Numbered from the stretch's first letter, positions 44,438-56,391 are shown. The stretch: 64,000 nucleotides of DNA from Hysterium pulicare CBS 123377 (GCA_000467715.1 AJFK01000095.1:62001-126000); one strand, 5' to 3'. The notes: generated from the sequence alone by a model not told the origin. Numbers and translations: made by a program.

Positions 44438-44878
44438 GTTGTCAATCTCACGGCGGGGTTGGCGATCTAGATCGTAAGAGCAGAAAGATTGGCTTACTTT
44501 CTTCTGCTTTTTGGCAAAGGGGAATGTGAGATCCTTGCTAAAATTGGGTTTCAACGCCACTCTGTGTAGTACTATAGCCCAAGCAAATCCACATCATGCC
44601 TTGGGCGGCTTTGGGCAGCCTCACTTTTGATGCCCAGTTTCTTAAGGTCGGTCGCTCTGGAAGTTTCACATGAACTTTCAAATGTATATCTACAAAGCGT
44701 CTTATCTAGATGGGTTTCCACTCAAAGCCAGCGTGGTAGTGGTCTTAATCTGTTGTAGCGCGCACGTGTGGCCGACTTTTCTCCGACAACCTGCCTAGGC
44801 AACCACCAGGCCACGCAACATTATCCTCGAACTTCCACCTCACATTTCTGCCTCGTTTGCTGGTGCTTTTATTTCATC
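44438..44878. other. intergenic, promoter of the F-box-like gene
   Basis: No gene was recognised. A frame that continues upstream of 44879 begins at a non-ATG codon. Confidence 0.5.
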
Positions 44879-46216
44879 ATGGCTCGAACCAAGGCACAAA
44901 GGCTTCATAGACGTCAAAAGCGCCGAATTCATTCATTCTTCCCTCTTTCCGATCTTCCCCTTGAACTCCAACTCCACGTCCTGGGTAAGTTGGACATCGC
45001 CTCACTCTACCGCCTCATTCATCTGAGCTCCGAACACAAGCGACTGTTCGTTGCTTATCCAGAAACAATCTTGCGGGATGTGATGAATGAACTGCCGTAT
45101 CAAGTGCGAATTCTTGTGGTGACCTCGCTCGCACTATATCGAGTCGATGGCTTCTTGGATCTGGCCGAAATGAGCTCGTTCATGAGTTGGCATTTGAACG
45201 GTAGGATGACGGGAAGGATGTTTTATGGGTATGATGACCCGATCGAAATCCTAGAGGCCCTCTTTGACTTCCACGGTGAAGTGGATGAAGCAGTTTGGGC
45301 ATACGTAACATGCGTCTACATGCGAATGTCTCAATTCGACAATCCGTGCGTAATCCCAGCGAAACTTGAACTCTCGCCGTCAGAGCATGCTCGCATCTCA
45401 AGCACCTTCTGGCTGCTGAAGGTATACACGCAGTTCTATCTAGAAGGGCATAAGCTCCAAGACAACCATCCCCGCTTTTTGTCAGCTTTTCATGTTCATC
45501 AAACCTGGATAGACGATTTCCTATCGTTCCTTCATCCGTGGCAGGTTGATAGCATGTTGAGTGTTCATCGATGGCTAGAATTCAACCAGTCGATCGGTGA
45601 CTGGGATCCGCACTCTTTTATTCCGATTAGGATGCCTTGGTCGGAAAAGCTATTCAGTTTAAGCATACCTCGCTTTTTCGAAAGCTATAACAAGTGCCAC
45701 GAGACACCATTTGGAAGAATGGCAGCTTTCAAGAAGATGATAGCGCAATACACGGATCGTCGAGGTTGGTGCAGAGACCCTCAGATATGTCGACCCACTT
45801 ACACTCCAAGCCCTGGATGGCTTTATTTCTCCAGGGTGAAAAATATTTGCAATCTAAACATCTATCAGCGCCTATTCCAGGATTGCGGTCTTTTCTTTTG
45901 GGACGAAGAGCGCCTCGACGGCTGGAATATGCGAGACGCCGAGTGTTTTCCATCCGTAACGACACACCTTGAAAGCCGACTGGGGCAACAGAATCTAGAC
46001 TTCAATCGCATAGAGTGGAACAGCCATCAAGCCAAGGCAAAAAGAGAACGAGATATCGCCTCCAAATTGAAAGAATGGACCAGATGTCCGATTCCTTGCA
46101 CATTTGAGGAATGGGAGGGTCAACCATTAATTCTGGCTCGATGTGGATATGAACGCGACCTGTGGAAGGAAAAGGCATCTCGATATCGACGCGAACAACG
46201 GGCATTGAAAGGGTGA
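44879..46216 (+). CDS. F-box-like protein
   Basis: The 445-aa single-exon protein starts at ATG 44879 with a very basic segment (RTKAQRLHRRQKRR) that could be a nuclear signal. Residues about 20-65 form an F-box-like motif: LSDLPLELQLHVLGKLDIASLYRL followed by a SSEHKRLF segment, matching the LP.E....I...L....L..L..... pattern of Skp1-binding F-boxes. The remaining 380 residues are Trp/Phe/Tyr-rich and helical without repeats or known domain, as in many expanded fungal F-box families. A substrate-receptor role in an SCF ubiquitin ligase is inferred. Confidence 0.8.
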   Translation: MARTKAQRLHRRQKRRIHSFFPLSDLPLELQLHVLGKLDIASLYRLIHLSSEHKRLFVAYPETILRDVMNELPYQVRILVVTSLALYRVDGFLDLAEMSSFMSWHLNGRMTGRMFYGYDDPIEILEALFDFHGEVDEAVWAYVTCVYMRMSQFDNPCVIPAKLELSPSEHARISSTFWLLKVYTQFYLEGHKLQDNHPRFLSAFHVHQTWIDDFLSFLHPWQVDSMLSVHRWLEFNQSIGDWDPHSFIPIRMPWSEKLFSLSIPRFFESYNKCHETPFGRMAAFKKMIAQYTDRRGWCRDPQICRPTYTPSPGWLYFSRVKNICNLNIYQRLFQDCGLFFWDEERLDGWNMRDAECFPSVTTHLESRLGQQNLDFNRIEWNSHQAKAKRERDIASKLKEWTRCPIPCTFEEWEGQPLILARCGYERDLWKEKASRYRREQRALKG

Positions 46217-47063
46217 GTAATACGGACTTCATTACAGGTGCTCTCAAGATCATCGCGTGGGACATCTGTATTTTCACGTGCCGTGGACCTTACTGGATAC
46301 TTTTCTTTCTGAAATCTCCGACCTGCTATTCCAATCTTTTTAAGGGAGGTATGGGTATTCTTTCTTTAACAATGTTCCTTCGCTTCTTGGTTTCTCGCGT
46401 TTCTTATTCAATTTTCGGTAAGTACTGCAATTTACACATTTGTATGAATTCCCATTCATTAGGACTCCGGAGTGGCCATATTTATCTCTGGATACTCGGT
46501 TCCGGCTTCCTAGACTCGCTGTGAAGTCTGGCCCCAAAACATTGGCTCCTACCTAATAATTGGTATTCTAGAGGACTAGTTCCAAAGCGTCGTCTTCCAG
46601 GATAGGTCATCCGTTATTGGAACGGGAAATTCATCGTAATCAATGCAGTAATAGCCTGTTTAAGTCAGGTAGGACAAAGGGACTCGATGTGTTTGGTCTA
46701 TTGCGCGGTTGACAGCGTTTGGATTATTCATTGGATGATGCATTGCTTTCCATACGCACATATGTCCTTAACTCTAGAAGATGCTCCGCTCTGCCTTTTT
46801 GGTCTCTACTCCTCCGCATCTAAGCTTGTAGTTGCAAATGCAGGAATGGTTTGGATTAATCGGAGGTACAGGATCTCTAAGAATTAACATGCTATGTGAT
46901 GACTGAATATGAGTTGATGCTTGGTGTTGCGTTGATTTGAGCCAAGTATTCAGCCAATTGGGATAATCTCGGCGAAATTAACACTTCAGCTCTTGAACCT
47001 CAGCTTCATGCAAACACCACACCCAGCAATCCACATCACGAACGATCCCCTACTTTACGCGCA
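46217..47063. other. intergenic region upstream of chs5
   Basis: No gene was recognised. Short frames at 46162-46524 and 46687-46887 have no supporting feature. Confidence 0.5.
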
Positions 47064-48441
47064 ATGCTAGTCTCCCTCACAGTCGGTAAAGTTGATGCCG
47101 GCGTCGCCGTTCTATTAACAGAAGATAAACGCCTCGTACGCGCCACCCCATCTCTCACTTTCCTCACTTCCCAAAGCTCAAGGCTACTTTTATGAAGCTC
47201 AGCACGCAATTCAGCTTCTTCCCTCCAAACCGCCCGCCTAGAATATATTTATCTAACCTTCTAACCGCACGAAATCACAGATCGAATTCCCCTCCATCCT
47301 CCTCCCGCCCGACATCTCCAGCGGCAGCATAGTCGACATCACCGTCTCTCGAAACGCAATCTCTGAATCCTCCTCCGCCTCCAACTTCCACAACCTGCAA
47401 TCGACCATCTTCCGCACCTTCGGCCAACAGAATCCCTCTCCGCCCGTCCTTCGCTGCCGCAACGCAACCCAAACATCCGTAGTGCTAGAATGGGATCCCA
47501 TACAAATGGCGACAGCGTCCCTGCGCGGGTTGACGCTTTTTAGGAATGGGAGTAAAGCGGGAACGATCCCGAAACCGACGGACGTGCATAGTACGAAATT
47601 GAGCGGGTTGGCTGTGGATACGGAGTATAATTTTCATCTTGTGTTAAGGACGAGTGCGGGGACGTATTCGAGTAATAAGTTAAGTGTGCGCACGCACAAG
47701 ATGACGGATCTGAGCGGGATTACCATCACGCCGGGGCATATGCCCTCTGCGCTCTTGACGAGTTTGAAGGAGAGCGTTGACAGGATCGGAGCGCGGTTGG
47801 CGGAGACGGTCAGGATTGATACAACGCATTTTGTTTGTACGGAGGGGAGGGGACAGGCGTGGGAGAAGGCTGTTGAGAATAACATCCCGGTTGTGGTGCC
47901 GGATTGGGTTAAGGGGTGTGAGAGGGAAGGGAGGATTACCGGTGTTAGAGGATACTATCTGAACGCTGATCCAAGGTTAAGGCAAATTGGCCCTGGGTCG
48001 CAGCAGCAGGTTCCGCAATTGCAGGCCCAGGGGCAGAGGGGCACGCCGTTGCAGAGTCCGACGACGCATGTTACGCCGCCTACGCCGGAGAGAGCTACAA
48101 AGGAAGAGAGGACGGCGGAGCCTCCTAGTACGGTTGATGAGGAGGATGGGACGCCGCCTCCCCCACCGCCCAAGGAGGATACGAGGAAGGAGAGAGCGGA
48201 GGCACCGGAGCCGAAAATGCAGACTGAGGAGCAGAAAGTCAGGACAGAGGATCTCAAACCTAGCGCTGAAAACGAGGACGAAGACGAAAATGATAGCGAG
48301 GAAGAAGATGAGGAGGATGGTGGAGCTGCTGGCGAGAAAGCTGTGGAGGCTGGATTGCCGGTGAGAACGAAACCGGGCCAGGCTGCCAGGGATGAGGCGG
48401 ACGCGGATGATGGAGGCAGTTTCCAGAATGTGGAGCTGTAG
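47064..48441 (+). CDS. chs5: Chs5, exomer scaffold (FN3 + BRCT)
   Basis: Two exons, 47064-47135 and 47281-48441, with a 145-bp intron (GTACGC donor, CACAG end), give 410 aa. The order of parts is that of yeast Chs5. A short N-terminal segment (MLVSLTVGKVDAGVAVLLTEDKRL, the exomer dimerisation and ChAP-binding part) continues into IEFPSILLP. An FN3 domain follows at about 75-165 (PPVLRC...VVLEWDP). A BRCT domain lies at about 170-260 (GITITPGHMPSALLTSL, then HFVCTEGRGQAWEKA and VVVPDWVKGC). An acidic, Glu/Lys/Pro-rich tail of 140 residues ends the protein. Chs5 scaffolds the exomer coat that carries chitin synthase and other cargo from the trans-Golgi to the cell surface. Confidence 0.93.
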
Positions 48442-48715
48442 GCTCTGCAGAGTGAGTGCGTAGGAGAGGTTCGATTTTGTGAGACAATGGTATTAGTAGG
48501 TGAATACTATGTATGGCTTCTTCGCTTGAGCAGGGCGTTGGTAGAGAGTAGAATAATATCCGTATGTCGATTATTGTCCACTTTTACTTTCTTGCTTGCC
48601 ATGTAACCTGGAGAGGTATCTGCGTCCGGGTGAGGAGTGAAGACTCTTGGGAGTAAGAAGGGTTGTGTCATAAATGCCATATATTCATGCACAAGATATG
48701 TTACAGCAAGTCGCT
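48442..48715. other. convergent intergenic region
   Basis: Short 3'-to-3' region between chs5 and the transporter gene. Nothing else was seen. Confidence 0.5.
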
Positions 48716-50724
48716 CTATACGCTACCCTCGCCGTGATCACGGTCATCTGGTCGATGACTCTGGTCAACCTCTTCATCCCCATCCTCCTCCCTCCACCTC
48801 TTCCTCCACCACTTCAATCGAAACCAATCTCCCACCTTATCCTGCCCTCCATCACCATCTCCTAAACCCCATCCTTGACTGCCCCTCCTCCGTCCAAGAT
48901 CCAAAAGCCCACTCTCCCCTCCATCCTCATCATCGGCGCTCTCATCCACTGCGTCCCGGCCTACAGGTCTCTTCCCAGACGACGCAGATCCTCCATTACT
49001 CTTCCCCATACCCTCCCACCAACTACGTCTCCTCAATTGCCCAAGCCATTTCGAGTCCTTCCGTTTAGGATGCGGTAAAGTTCCCGACCTGGGTCTACGT
49101 TCTAGATCCGCGGATCTACGAGCTCCGGCTGGAGAGCGGAGAGAAGAGGTATCGCGATCGTTAAGCTCGTCCCATATCTCGTTCGTTTCTTCCGAGATAG
49201 TCATCCTGCGTCTTCGTGGCGTCGGTCTTCGAGGGCTGGGGCTGGCTCTGGGACTTTGCTGCAGGGACCGCTTTCTCGCGCTGGGATTGGATGAATTCGA
49301 AGCAGTGGGAGACTGGAGTGAAGGACGCTTTTTGACTTTTGAAAACACTGGAGCGGGAGCAGTCGTGTGTCGTGCAAGTAATGGGGTCGTTTCGTCGGTG
49401 CTTCCTCGCTTGCGTTTGAGGTTCTGTTCGACGGCTGATCCGTGAGCGCCGGGAATTGCTGATTCTACGTCTATGATGTCTTCATCCTCTTCTTCCTCGA
49501 GGGTTGGGCGGACAAGACCAATACCTGGAGTTAGGAGCGTCTGAGGGGGCGGGATGGTGCCTGAGTGTTTGAGGTGGTGAGTGGGAGATTGAGGTTCCTG
49601 GGCGGCTGTCGGTCGGCCTTCTTCAAGACGCCAACTCAATGAAAAGACGCCTGCAAGGAGAATTACAGTACCGAGAGCGATGAGCCCGGCATGAAGGGAG
49701 GTCAGTCGAGAGGACTGATGGAAGTAGATTAGGCCGTCTATGATTGCGATGATATTGTAGATGCAAAAAACAAGTGGGTATAAAACGCTAGTGCTGCAAA
49801 GTTTGAGTCCGCGGTGCATGTAATAGAGTTGTGTGAGGGCGAATGCCACGAGGCCGAGTAGGATTACCCACGACTGCCAGCGGTTGAATTCATTGTGCCG
49901 GTCGACAATCGTACGGACGAGGAGTTCGACGGCGCTCTTGGCTATCAGGAGGGAGTGTGCAGAGAGGATGCCGCTCACGCAGCCAAAGCCCAAGCCGCGG
50001 ACAAGTCGAAGTCGTGGAGTAGGTCTTGGATAGAGACGTTTTAGAAACCAGTTGCCGATGATGAGGGCAAGAACTATGATAGCAGTGCCGGACATCCATA
50101 GCAAGAACTGACGTCTAACAAGAAGTGCGAGTAGTTGATCCAGATTATGTGACGGCTCTGAAAGAGACCCAAATATCCCAATCAGCAATGCGCCAGCTGC
50201 AACAAGTATGGTTCCAGTAAGGGAGTATCGGGTGAAAGGTTCGCTGAGGATGATGGAGGCGCAAATAGAGTTGAAGACGAGACCGGACTGTCGCTTGTTA
50301 GCAACTTGATCGGGAAAATAGTATGAACGCTTTCATACCGCTTGTAGTGTGGAGAGAACTGGGAGTGGGAGAGTGGTGATTTGAATGGTGCTTCCCACAA
50401 GGTTCGCCACAATGAACATGCCCATACCAATCTATTGCAAGTCAGTCGCTGGACCCAAGCACAGTGCACTCCACTTTGCTAACCTGCCATCTCCGCCGCC
50501 GATATGGTGGCCGCCGCTCATAGTCATCCTCTTTCTCTTCTTCGAGTAGATGGGATTTGCGCTGGAGGGTCAAGCCGACGCTCTGAATACTGGTGGAGAG
50601 GAGCCCGACGATCACTCCAAGCTGGGCAATATAGATCAGTACTATGGGCTTCCGACTCGGCGTGTTGTGGGCGCTCCATGCTTAAACTCACAGTAATGCT
50701 AGCCCCCACGGAAAGATCCACCAT
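48716..50724 (-). CDS. NIPA-type magnesium transporter (DUF803)
   Basis: Four exons (50692-50724, 50484-50648, 50339-50431, 48716-50287) join to 620 aa; introns are 43, 52 and 51 bp. The N-terminal 330 residues have about nine hydrophobic segments with NIPA-family strings: VLIYIAQLGVIVGLLSTSIQ, GMGMFIVANLVGS, SGLVFNSICASIILSEPFT, SAHSLLIAKSAVELL, YYMHRGLKLCSTSVLYPLVF and IYNIIAIIDGLIYF. NIPA proteins are Mg2+ transporters of endosome and plasma membrane; that role is from the family. The C-terminal 290 residues are a Ser/Arg/Glu-rich cytosolic tail, long for the family but usual in filamentous fungi. The first exon codes for only 11 residues. Its ATG is about 530 bp from the divergent V-ATPase gene. 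Confidence 0.88.
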
Positions 50725-51257
50725 GTTGGCGGTCGACGGTGCGGTGTTCGCGATGAAGGTCCTGCTACCTCACTGGCGGAAGCATACTGTGCATTTGTAG
50801 TTGTGATTGTGTTCGTCTTTGTGCTTTGCGGCCAGCGCAGAATGATGTTGTCACGATGAATGAGGTCGGTGACGGACAAGCCACGAGACAGCACTGGACG
50901 GGCTGCCGAGGCGAGAGGCCAGGGATGCGCGCGATGATGTCGTTGGCTCGAAGCTTCAGTCGAAGCGCACCCACGGAACCCACCCTTTATATCCTCGAGA
51001 CAGCTGAGGGCGTCGAACTTGCGTTTCAATATCAACTCGTTGTTCACTCGTGGCTGTTGGCGTCACTGTTGTCCTCTGTTCGCAGCGATCCCCTCCCGTG
51101 CTTGCTTTTGCACAGCTATCGCCGCAACTAGAGAAATCTCCGAACGCAGCTTGACCACTGCTCAACGAACAACTACCTCCACCTCCCCCATATCCTCTCT
51201 GTCTGTACCACCGCCAAAGCTCAAGCAGAGCAATTCGCATTCCACAGAGCCACCAAC
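50725..51257. promoter_or_regulatory. divergent promoter, transporter / V-ATPase subunit E
   Basis: About 530 bp separate the two ATGs. There is no clear TATA, as is usual for housekeeping genes. Frames crossing it on both strands are judged chance. Confidence 0.5.
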
Positions 51258-52108
51258 ATGTCACAGGCTCACGCCATGTCCGACGATCAGGTTAGAGCGA
51301 CTTTTCCCGTCTCCCAGGCAGCCCACAGCAGCCCTCTATCAAGCTCCCCGCCATCAATCAATGATGCCCGCACAACTAACCATAGCTTGTTATGCAGGTC
51401 GCCGGCGAGCTGAAGAAGATGACGGCCTTCATACGACAAGAAGCCCTCGAAAAAGCCAACGAAATCCGCCTAAAAGCCGATGAGGAGTTCGCAATTGAGA
51501 AATCCAAGCTCGTGCGCCAAGAAAGCTCCTCCATCGACTCCTCCTACGAGAAGAAGTTCAAGCAGGCAAGCATGTCGCAGCAGATCACTCGCTCTACCGT
51601 CTCCAACAAGACACGACTACGTGTCCTATCTTCGCGCCAGGAATTGCTGGATAACTTGTTCGAGGAGGCGGGGAAGAAGTTGGAGGGTGTGTCTAAGGAC
51701 AAGGGCAAATATCAGGGCGTGCTCAAGAATTTGATTCTGGAGGGTGCCTATGCGCTTAATGAGAGTAAACTGCTGGTAAAGGGCAGGAAAGCAGATTATG
51801 ACCTTCTGAAAAAAGCTATTGAGGAGGCAGAAAAGGAGTATAAGAGCAAGGTAGATAAGGAGGTCAAGGTCGAGATTAATGAGAGTGATCCGCTGCCAGA
51901 AGGATCGTAAGTCCGCACCCTGGTTGAGTTTTTAGTTATATGGCTAACAATTAGTAGAGCTGGTGGCGTCATCGTTATAGGTACTGGAGGCAGAATCGAC
52001 CTCAACAATTCCTTCGAGGAGAGATTAAAGCTTCTTGAAACAGATGCTCTTCCCTCCATCAGAGTGACACTTTTCGGAGAGAACCAGAACCGTAGATTCC
52101 ACGATTAA
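51258..52108 (+). CDS. vma4: V-type H+-ATPase subunit E
   Basis: Three exons (51258-51290, 51398-51906, 51958-52108) give 231 codons (230 aa). Introns are 107 bp (CTAAC branch visible) and 51 bp. The protein is subunit E, a peripheral stalk component of the vacuolar proton pump: a long N-terminal helix (VAGELKKMTAFIRQEALEKANEIRLKADEEF, then IEKSKLV), the central RLRVLSSRQELLDNLFEEA, and the C-terminal GGVIVIGTGGRIDLNNSFEERLKLL block typical of Vma4. Length matches the family (about 230 aa). The first exon encodes only 11 residues; the same was seen in the divergent neighbour. Confidence 0.95.
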
Positions 52109-53182
52109 GCGACTTCATCCAACCAGCAGGATGCCGAAAGCTGCTTTGGAAGGCAAAATGTCGACTCTGGTCAAATAAGGCTGGCAGTTGTATTGGAGAG
52201 AACAATGGGCCGAAGACGGGGAACAAGATAAACATGGAGGTAATATTCCCTTTCTGGTGTGATGGCTGCATGAGCAGCTGTGATGTATTGCAATACCTTC
52301 CATATGCTTTCTATGTTTTGCGGTCACTGTAGAATACTCGAAAGCTTCTTTGGGCTTTGAATTATTCAAAGTTCACATCATTTTAGACCATGTGCACATA
52401 CATACTTCTCTCGTGGATCGGGCGCAAGTAGTTGCCAGATTATGATATACGTGAGTGTTGATTCCAGCGAATCCCTTTCGCCCCAAACAGCCTTCATAAG
52501 TTATTGGTGGAAATGGTATGCAGTGCATACCCTCACTTCTTCATGCTGATGTTGAAGATGCGCCCTCTAAGGTTGCTATTGCCCAAAGCGGGTATGAAGT
52601 CCACCGCGCTCTTCGTCTTGGCTCGATAACCTCCACCATCGTCACTAACCATCCAAATACGCAAGCAGCCTTCCATTACTCAGTAATTGGCCCCAAAATA
52701 ACCTCTCGGTTCAATCACTCACGTTTGCCTATTTGATTAATACAGGTGCTCTTACAGAACAGATAGGCAGCCGAATGACCTCCGAGACTTACCAATTCTA
52801 GGAAACCGTTCCTTACAAATAGGACATTTTAACACCTGCATTGTCCTGCGGGGGCATAGCGGGGTTCTGTTTAGATTCTGATTCTAATTCTTACTGATGC
52901 TGATTGACCCTTGGACAGAGTATATGAAGCTCGAGATACCGACTTGCATTTCGCAGGCCTTACTTTCCCCATTCCAGCTTTCTTCCACCCCCCGTCACTT
53001 CCTTATCTTGCATACACCTTCACATTAGCTGCCCTTTGAGCATTGCTGTTCAGATACAGGAAGATATATAGAGGTACGTTGTGAACATACCAAATCCCAT
53101 TGTTCGTATTCTATCGTCCAAGCCCAAACAACACCATTGCCCTTCGTCCTGATTGAATATTGGTATACAATTGACTGACATT
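52109..53182. other. intergenic region, about 1.1 kb
   Basis: This holds the V-ATPase 3' flank and the cupin promoter. No gene was recognised. Confidence 0.5.
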
Positions 53183-53659
53183 ATGGGCGCTCTCATCAGC
53201 AAAGTCAAGTCCACAACGCCCTCTCCCAAATCCGAAAAGATGTCTTCGCCCGTAGCAATGACCTACTTCTCGAAAGCGCAAGCCAACAAACCGCCTCTTA
53301 TCGCCAACGAGAACGCTTTCCTCGGTGATGTGGCCTCAAGGTATGAACCAACTCTTTCCCCCGCTTTCCCTCCACACCCAGCTAACCTCCACAACAGCGA
53401 GAAAATTGACCCGGAAAAGCCCATCTCCGCAGGCTTCTACCGCCTTGAGAAGGGCACACCCCTCGTCTACACCTACACCTACCACGAAATGAAGATCATC
53501 GTGGAAGGCTCCTTCGATATCGAAGATGAGACGGGGAAGAAAGTGCATGCGGTGCCGGGGGATGTGTTTTATTTCCCCAAGGGCTCAAAGATCACATTCA
53601 CAACTGAGGATTATGGGTTGGCGTTTTATACTGGGCAGAGGAAGGAGGGTGCTGCGTAA
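53183..53659 (+). CDS. EutQ-like cupin protein
   Basis: Two exons, 53183-53340 and 53398-53659, join to 139 aa. A single-domain cupin is visible: AGFYRLEKGTPLVYTYTYHEMKIIVEGSF carries the first motif with its metal-binding His and Glu replaced in part, and VPGDVFYFPKGSKITFTT forms the second. This fold is shared with EutQ-type cupins of ethanolamine catabolism, but no ethanolamine pathway is nearby, so the role is unknown. The intron (GTATGA donor, GCTAAC branch, ACAG end) is 57 bp, a multiple of three with no stop, so a retained-intron form would add 19 residues. The start MGALIS fits the N-myristoylation pattern. I chose 53183 because the next Met codons would lose this start. Confidence 0.8.
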   Translation: MGALISKVKSTTPSPKSEKMSSPVAMTYFSKAQANKPPLIANENAFLGDVASRYEPTLSPAFPPHPANLHNSEKIDPEKPISAGFYRLEKGTPLVYTYTYHEMKIIVEGSFDIEDETGKKVHAVPGDVFYFPKGSKITFTTEDYGLAFYTGQRKEGAA

Positions 53660-54851
53660 GCTCCACGGTAGTTCTGCGGCTAGGAGATAGGGTCTGAGGG
53701 TTGTGGATAATTGAGCGAGAGACGTCAACTAGGAAAACAGGCTAGCTTTCTCTCTTATACATCGGCGAGATAAAGGTTATATCGGAAGGGAATTGATCAG
53801 GTAGTTTTGAAGCAAATAGTAATGAAAATCCAAATCCAGGCTCTGAAAAATCAAGAAGCGATTCCCTACTTGCAAAGGCAAGCCAAATTCCCCGCCCAGA
53901 CGCCCAAATCTCAGCCGGTTGCATTTTTGATATTCATCATATTATCCACTCCCTTTCAAATTATTTCATCAGAATCTACTTCAGATAATCAACTTAAAAA
54001 GTTCTATCTAAAATATGTTAGTTCAAAAACATCTAAGCCAACGCCTCTATCGATTTATCCAACTATCCATTAGGATCTCTCCCTCCTTCCCATTCTCACC
54101 TCAACTCACCCTAGAAACTCACACCCGATCCCTCCTGTATTCCTGCTCACTGAAACGAGAACTATTGCGTCTTAATTTCTTGCGGGAAAAAACCAAGAAA
54201 ATTCTGAGAGCGGGCCCGGCTCGCTCTGAAGTAGAATAGCAATACAAAAGCCCGGTACAGGTAGAGGGTTTATTTTTTTCAGGCAGCTTAAGTATGGGAA
54301 ATATGTTATAAGAACAGCAGTTTGAAGATGTAGTGTAGGTTGGGTTTGCCTTTATTTCCTCCCCCTCCTTTTCGCTTTCGGGTACTTGAGGAGATGTTGG
54401 CAGGGGCTTGACTTGACTTTGGCTCGTTGAGGGTATTGTTAGGGATGCTGCAGATTGGCTTTTGGTAGGAGGAGGGGAGAAGGGTGGAATGGGCGTGGTG
54501 ATTGGGATGTTGCATAGCATATAGGTTGGGGGGTTTCTAGGAGAAGAAGACTACTGGATGTTTGCTCGTTGTCCATTCCGAGCTATGAAGGTGGATTTCA
54601 GGTAGAAGAGTGCCAATGGAGAAAGGTCCGCATAATTTGTCAGGACGTGGAATGATATAAGCGTGCAGTCACCTTGTGAACCGTTCGCATCTATTTATTA
54701 CTCTTGGATGTGAAGTGAAAACAACTACGAGGATATTATTGAACCTGGTACTACCTAAGAATTGAAGTGAGTTTACTTGACGTCCAAATACAGCTCCCCC
54801 CCCCCTCCATCCAAAACATAATCTTTCGCACCTCTTCTCTTCCCTTCCTCT
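53660..54851. other. intergenic region, about 1.2 kb
   Basis: Downstream of both neighbours (convergent). Open frames at 53807-54520 lack features. No gene was recognised. Confidence 0.5.
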
Positions 54852-56187
54852 TTATCTACGGGTCGATGCTAGTCCCGCACAAGGCCCAAGCCCATAAGCC
54901 ATAGTCCCATCATTTCCTTCAAGATAGTATTCCTGCTTTCCCAACGGACACTGATCCAAATGACACACACCTGAGTCATAATCCGAATGATATACATAAC
55001 AGGTACCCGAACCATCGGATTTCAGCGCCTTGACGGCATAGAATATGCAATTGATTCCAGACGCCGAAGAAAAGCAACTCTGGCAGCAGTCTTTAATCCC
55101 GGTCGTGGCACTCTTGGTTCTGCTATAGTAGCTATCGTAGCTGAACGTAGTGTTCGTGACAGGGCTGGCGCAAGGGTCCCATGGTAAGGTGGAAACATCA
55201 GTAGCGATAGCGGTGCTGATGTCGGTGACTGTGGTTGTAGTCGTGAATACACTTGCGTCTGTAAAGGTGCTTACGGCTGTCGATGTTTCTATTCCGGGAA
55301 CTAGCTGGGTCGATACTTCGATAAGGGTCGAATAGACTGTGAGTGTTTTGAAGACGGTCGGTCTGGGCCCGCCTGTTGTTTCAATCATTGTCTTCGTTGC
55401 AGTTTCGCATTTGTCGGTTTGGGTGAGGAAGCAAGCTGGAGTGAGTTAGATGATTCCGAGGCCAGGTGGATGAGGAAAGAGTGGACATGGCTTACAGCAG
55501 CAGTCTGGCATCTTGGGTATATCGTTGAACCTCCTGGGTGGGCCGGGACCCACTACTACTGATGATGATGATGATGCTGGTGTTGCTGGACACGTAGGGG
55601 GGCCACTTGAAACTGTCACGTTCAATGTGCTATTTGCCAAATGTCAGTCCAAGGTCTTCAACCACTCATTTCTACCTCAGCTAAAGAAATTCGTTTCACT
55701 CACGTCGTCGTCGTTACTTTTGTATGCGCAGTCTCAGTAGCAGTGATTTGAAAAGAGTAAAAACTCGTCACGACAGCAGTTGAGTATGATGTTTGATATG
55801 CTGTCCTAGAGCAATGAATTAGAACCTGTATGTAATACCTCGGATTGCTCAATACATACTGATTAACAGTTTCAACAGCAGTCTCATGAACAGTCACAGT
55901 CGTCGTCTTTGGAGGGACAGCTGCTGTCTCTGTGACCGTAGTACTTGCTTCCGTGCATGTTGTCTTTCGAATTTTATACTCCGCTGCAAGAAACCGTCCA
56001 CCATTAGCATCTCTGTTCCGAGAGACCATCTCAGTTGAACAGTCTTACCGATGTAATGAGCGCAATCTTTACTCTCAGCCGGCGAGACCTGGCGGCATGA
56101 TGCTGGTTGGGGAACACATTGGTTATAGCAAAGGCCGGAGCCAACGAGAGTGAGAAGGAACAGGATGGAAACGAATGACTTGACCAT
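54852..56187 (-). CDS. secreted Thr/Ser-rich protein with Cys-rich apple-like region
   Basis: Five exons (56049-56187, 55860-55983, 55704-55805, 55496-55629, 54852-55435) join to exactly 361 codons (360 aa). Introns are 65, 54, 74 and 60 bp. A signal peptide covers residues about 1-20. Residues 20-230 alternate Thr/Val-rich stretches (TTTVTVHET, TTTTTVTD), the pattern of heavily O-mannosylated wall proteins, with short Cys-containing segments. The C-terminal 90 residues have DCCQSCFSSASGINCIFYAV, CYVYHSDYDSGVCHLDQCPLG and a final GLGPCAG: a Cys spacing like an apple/PAN module. It is probably cell-wall bound or secreted; the ligand is unknown. A TATAAAG box lies 74 bp upstream. A TCA repeat in exon 4 encodes five Ser. 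Confidence 0.8.
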
Positions 56188-56259
56188 TTTTGCAATAAAA
56201 GAGAGCCCTGCAAACTCAGATTTGGACGCGTGTAAGAAAATAGAAAGTGTGGGGATAGT

Positions 56260-56266
56260 CTTTATA
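56260..56266 (-). promoter_or_regulatory. TATA box of the secreted Thr-rich protein gene
   Basis: TATAAAG reads toward the gene, 73 bp before its ATG. Confidence 0.6.
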
Positions 56267-56323
56267 AATTCCTTCCACATTCTCAGGGGCGATGTTCACC
56301 ATGTCAACCTCGTCGCGACCGAC

Positions 56324-56391
56324 AATGCTACCACGAGAAGCTACCATTTGCGAGGCCGGAAATGCTACCATGAGGAGCTACCATTTGATAG
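56324..56391 (+). repeat. two tandem copies of a 37-bp direct repeat
   Basis: AATGCTACCACGAGAAGC at 56324 and AATGCTACCATGAGGAGC at 56361 continue in parallel into TACCATTTG and differ at few positions. They sit about 60-120 bp upstream of the TATA of the secreted Thr-rich gene, so they could be regulatory. Confidence 0.75.

Noticed and set aside
53183-53659. Ethanolamine-utilisation operon member
   Set aside because: Only the cupin fold resembles EutQ; no other pathway gene is nearby.
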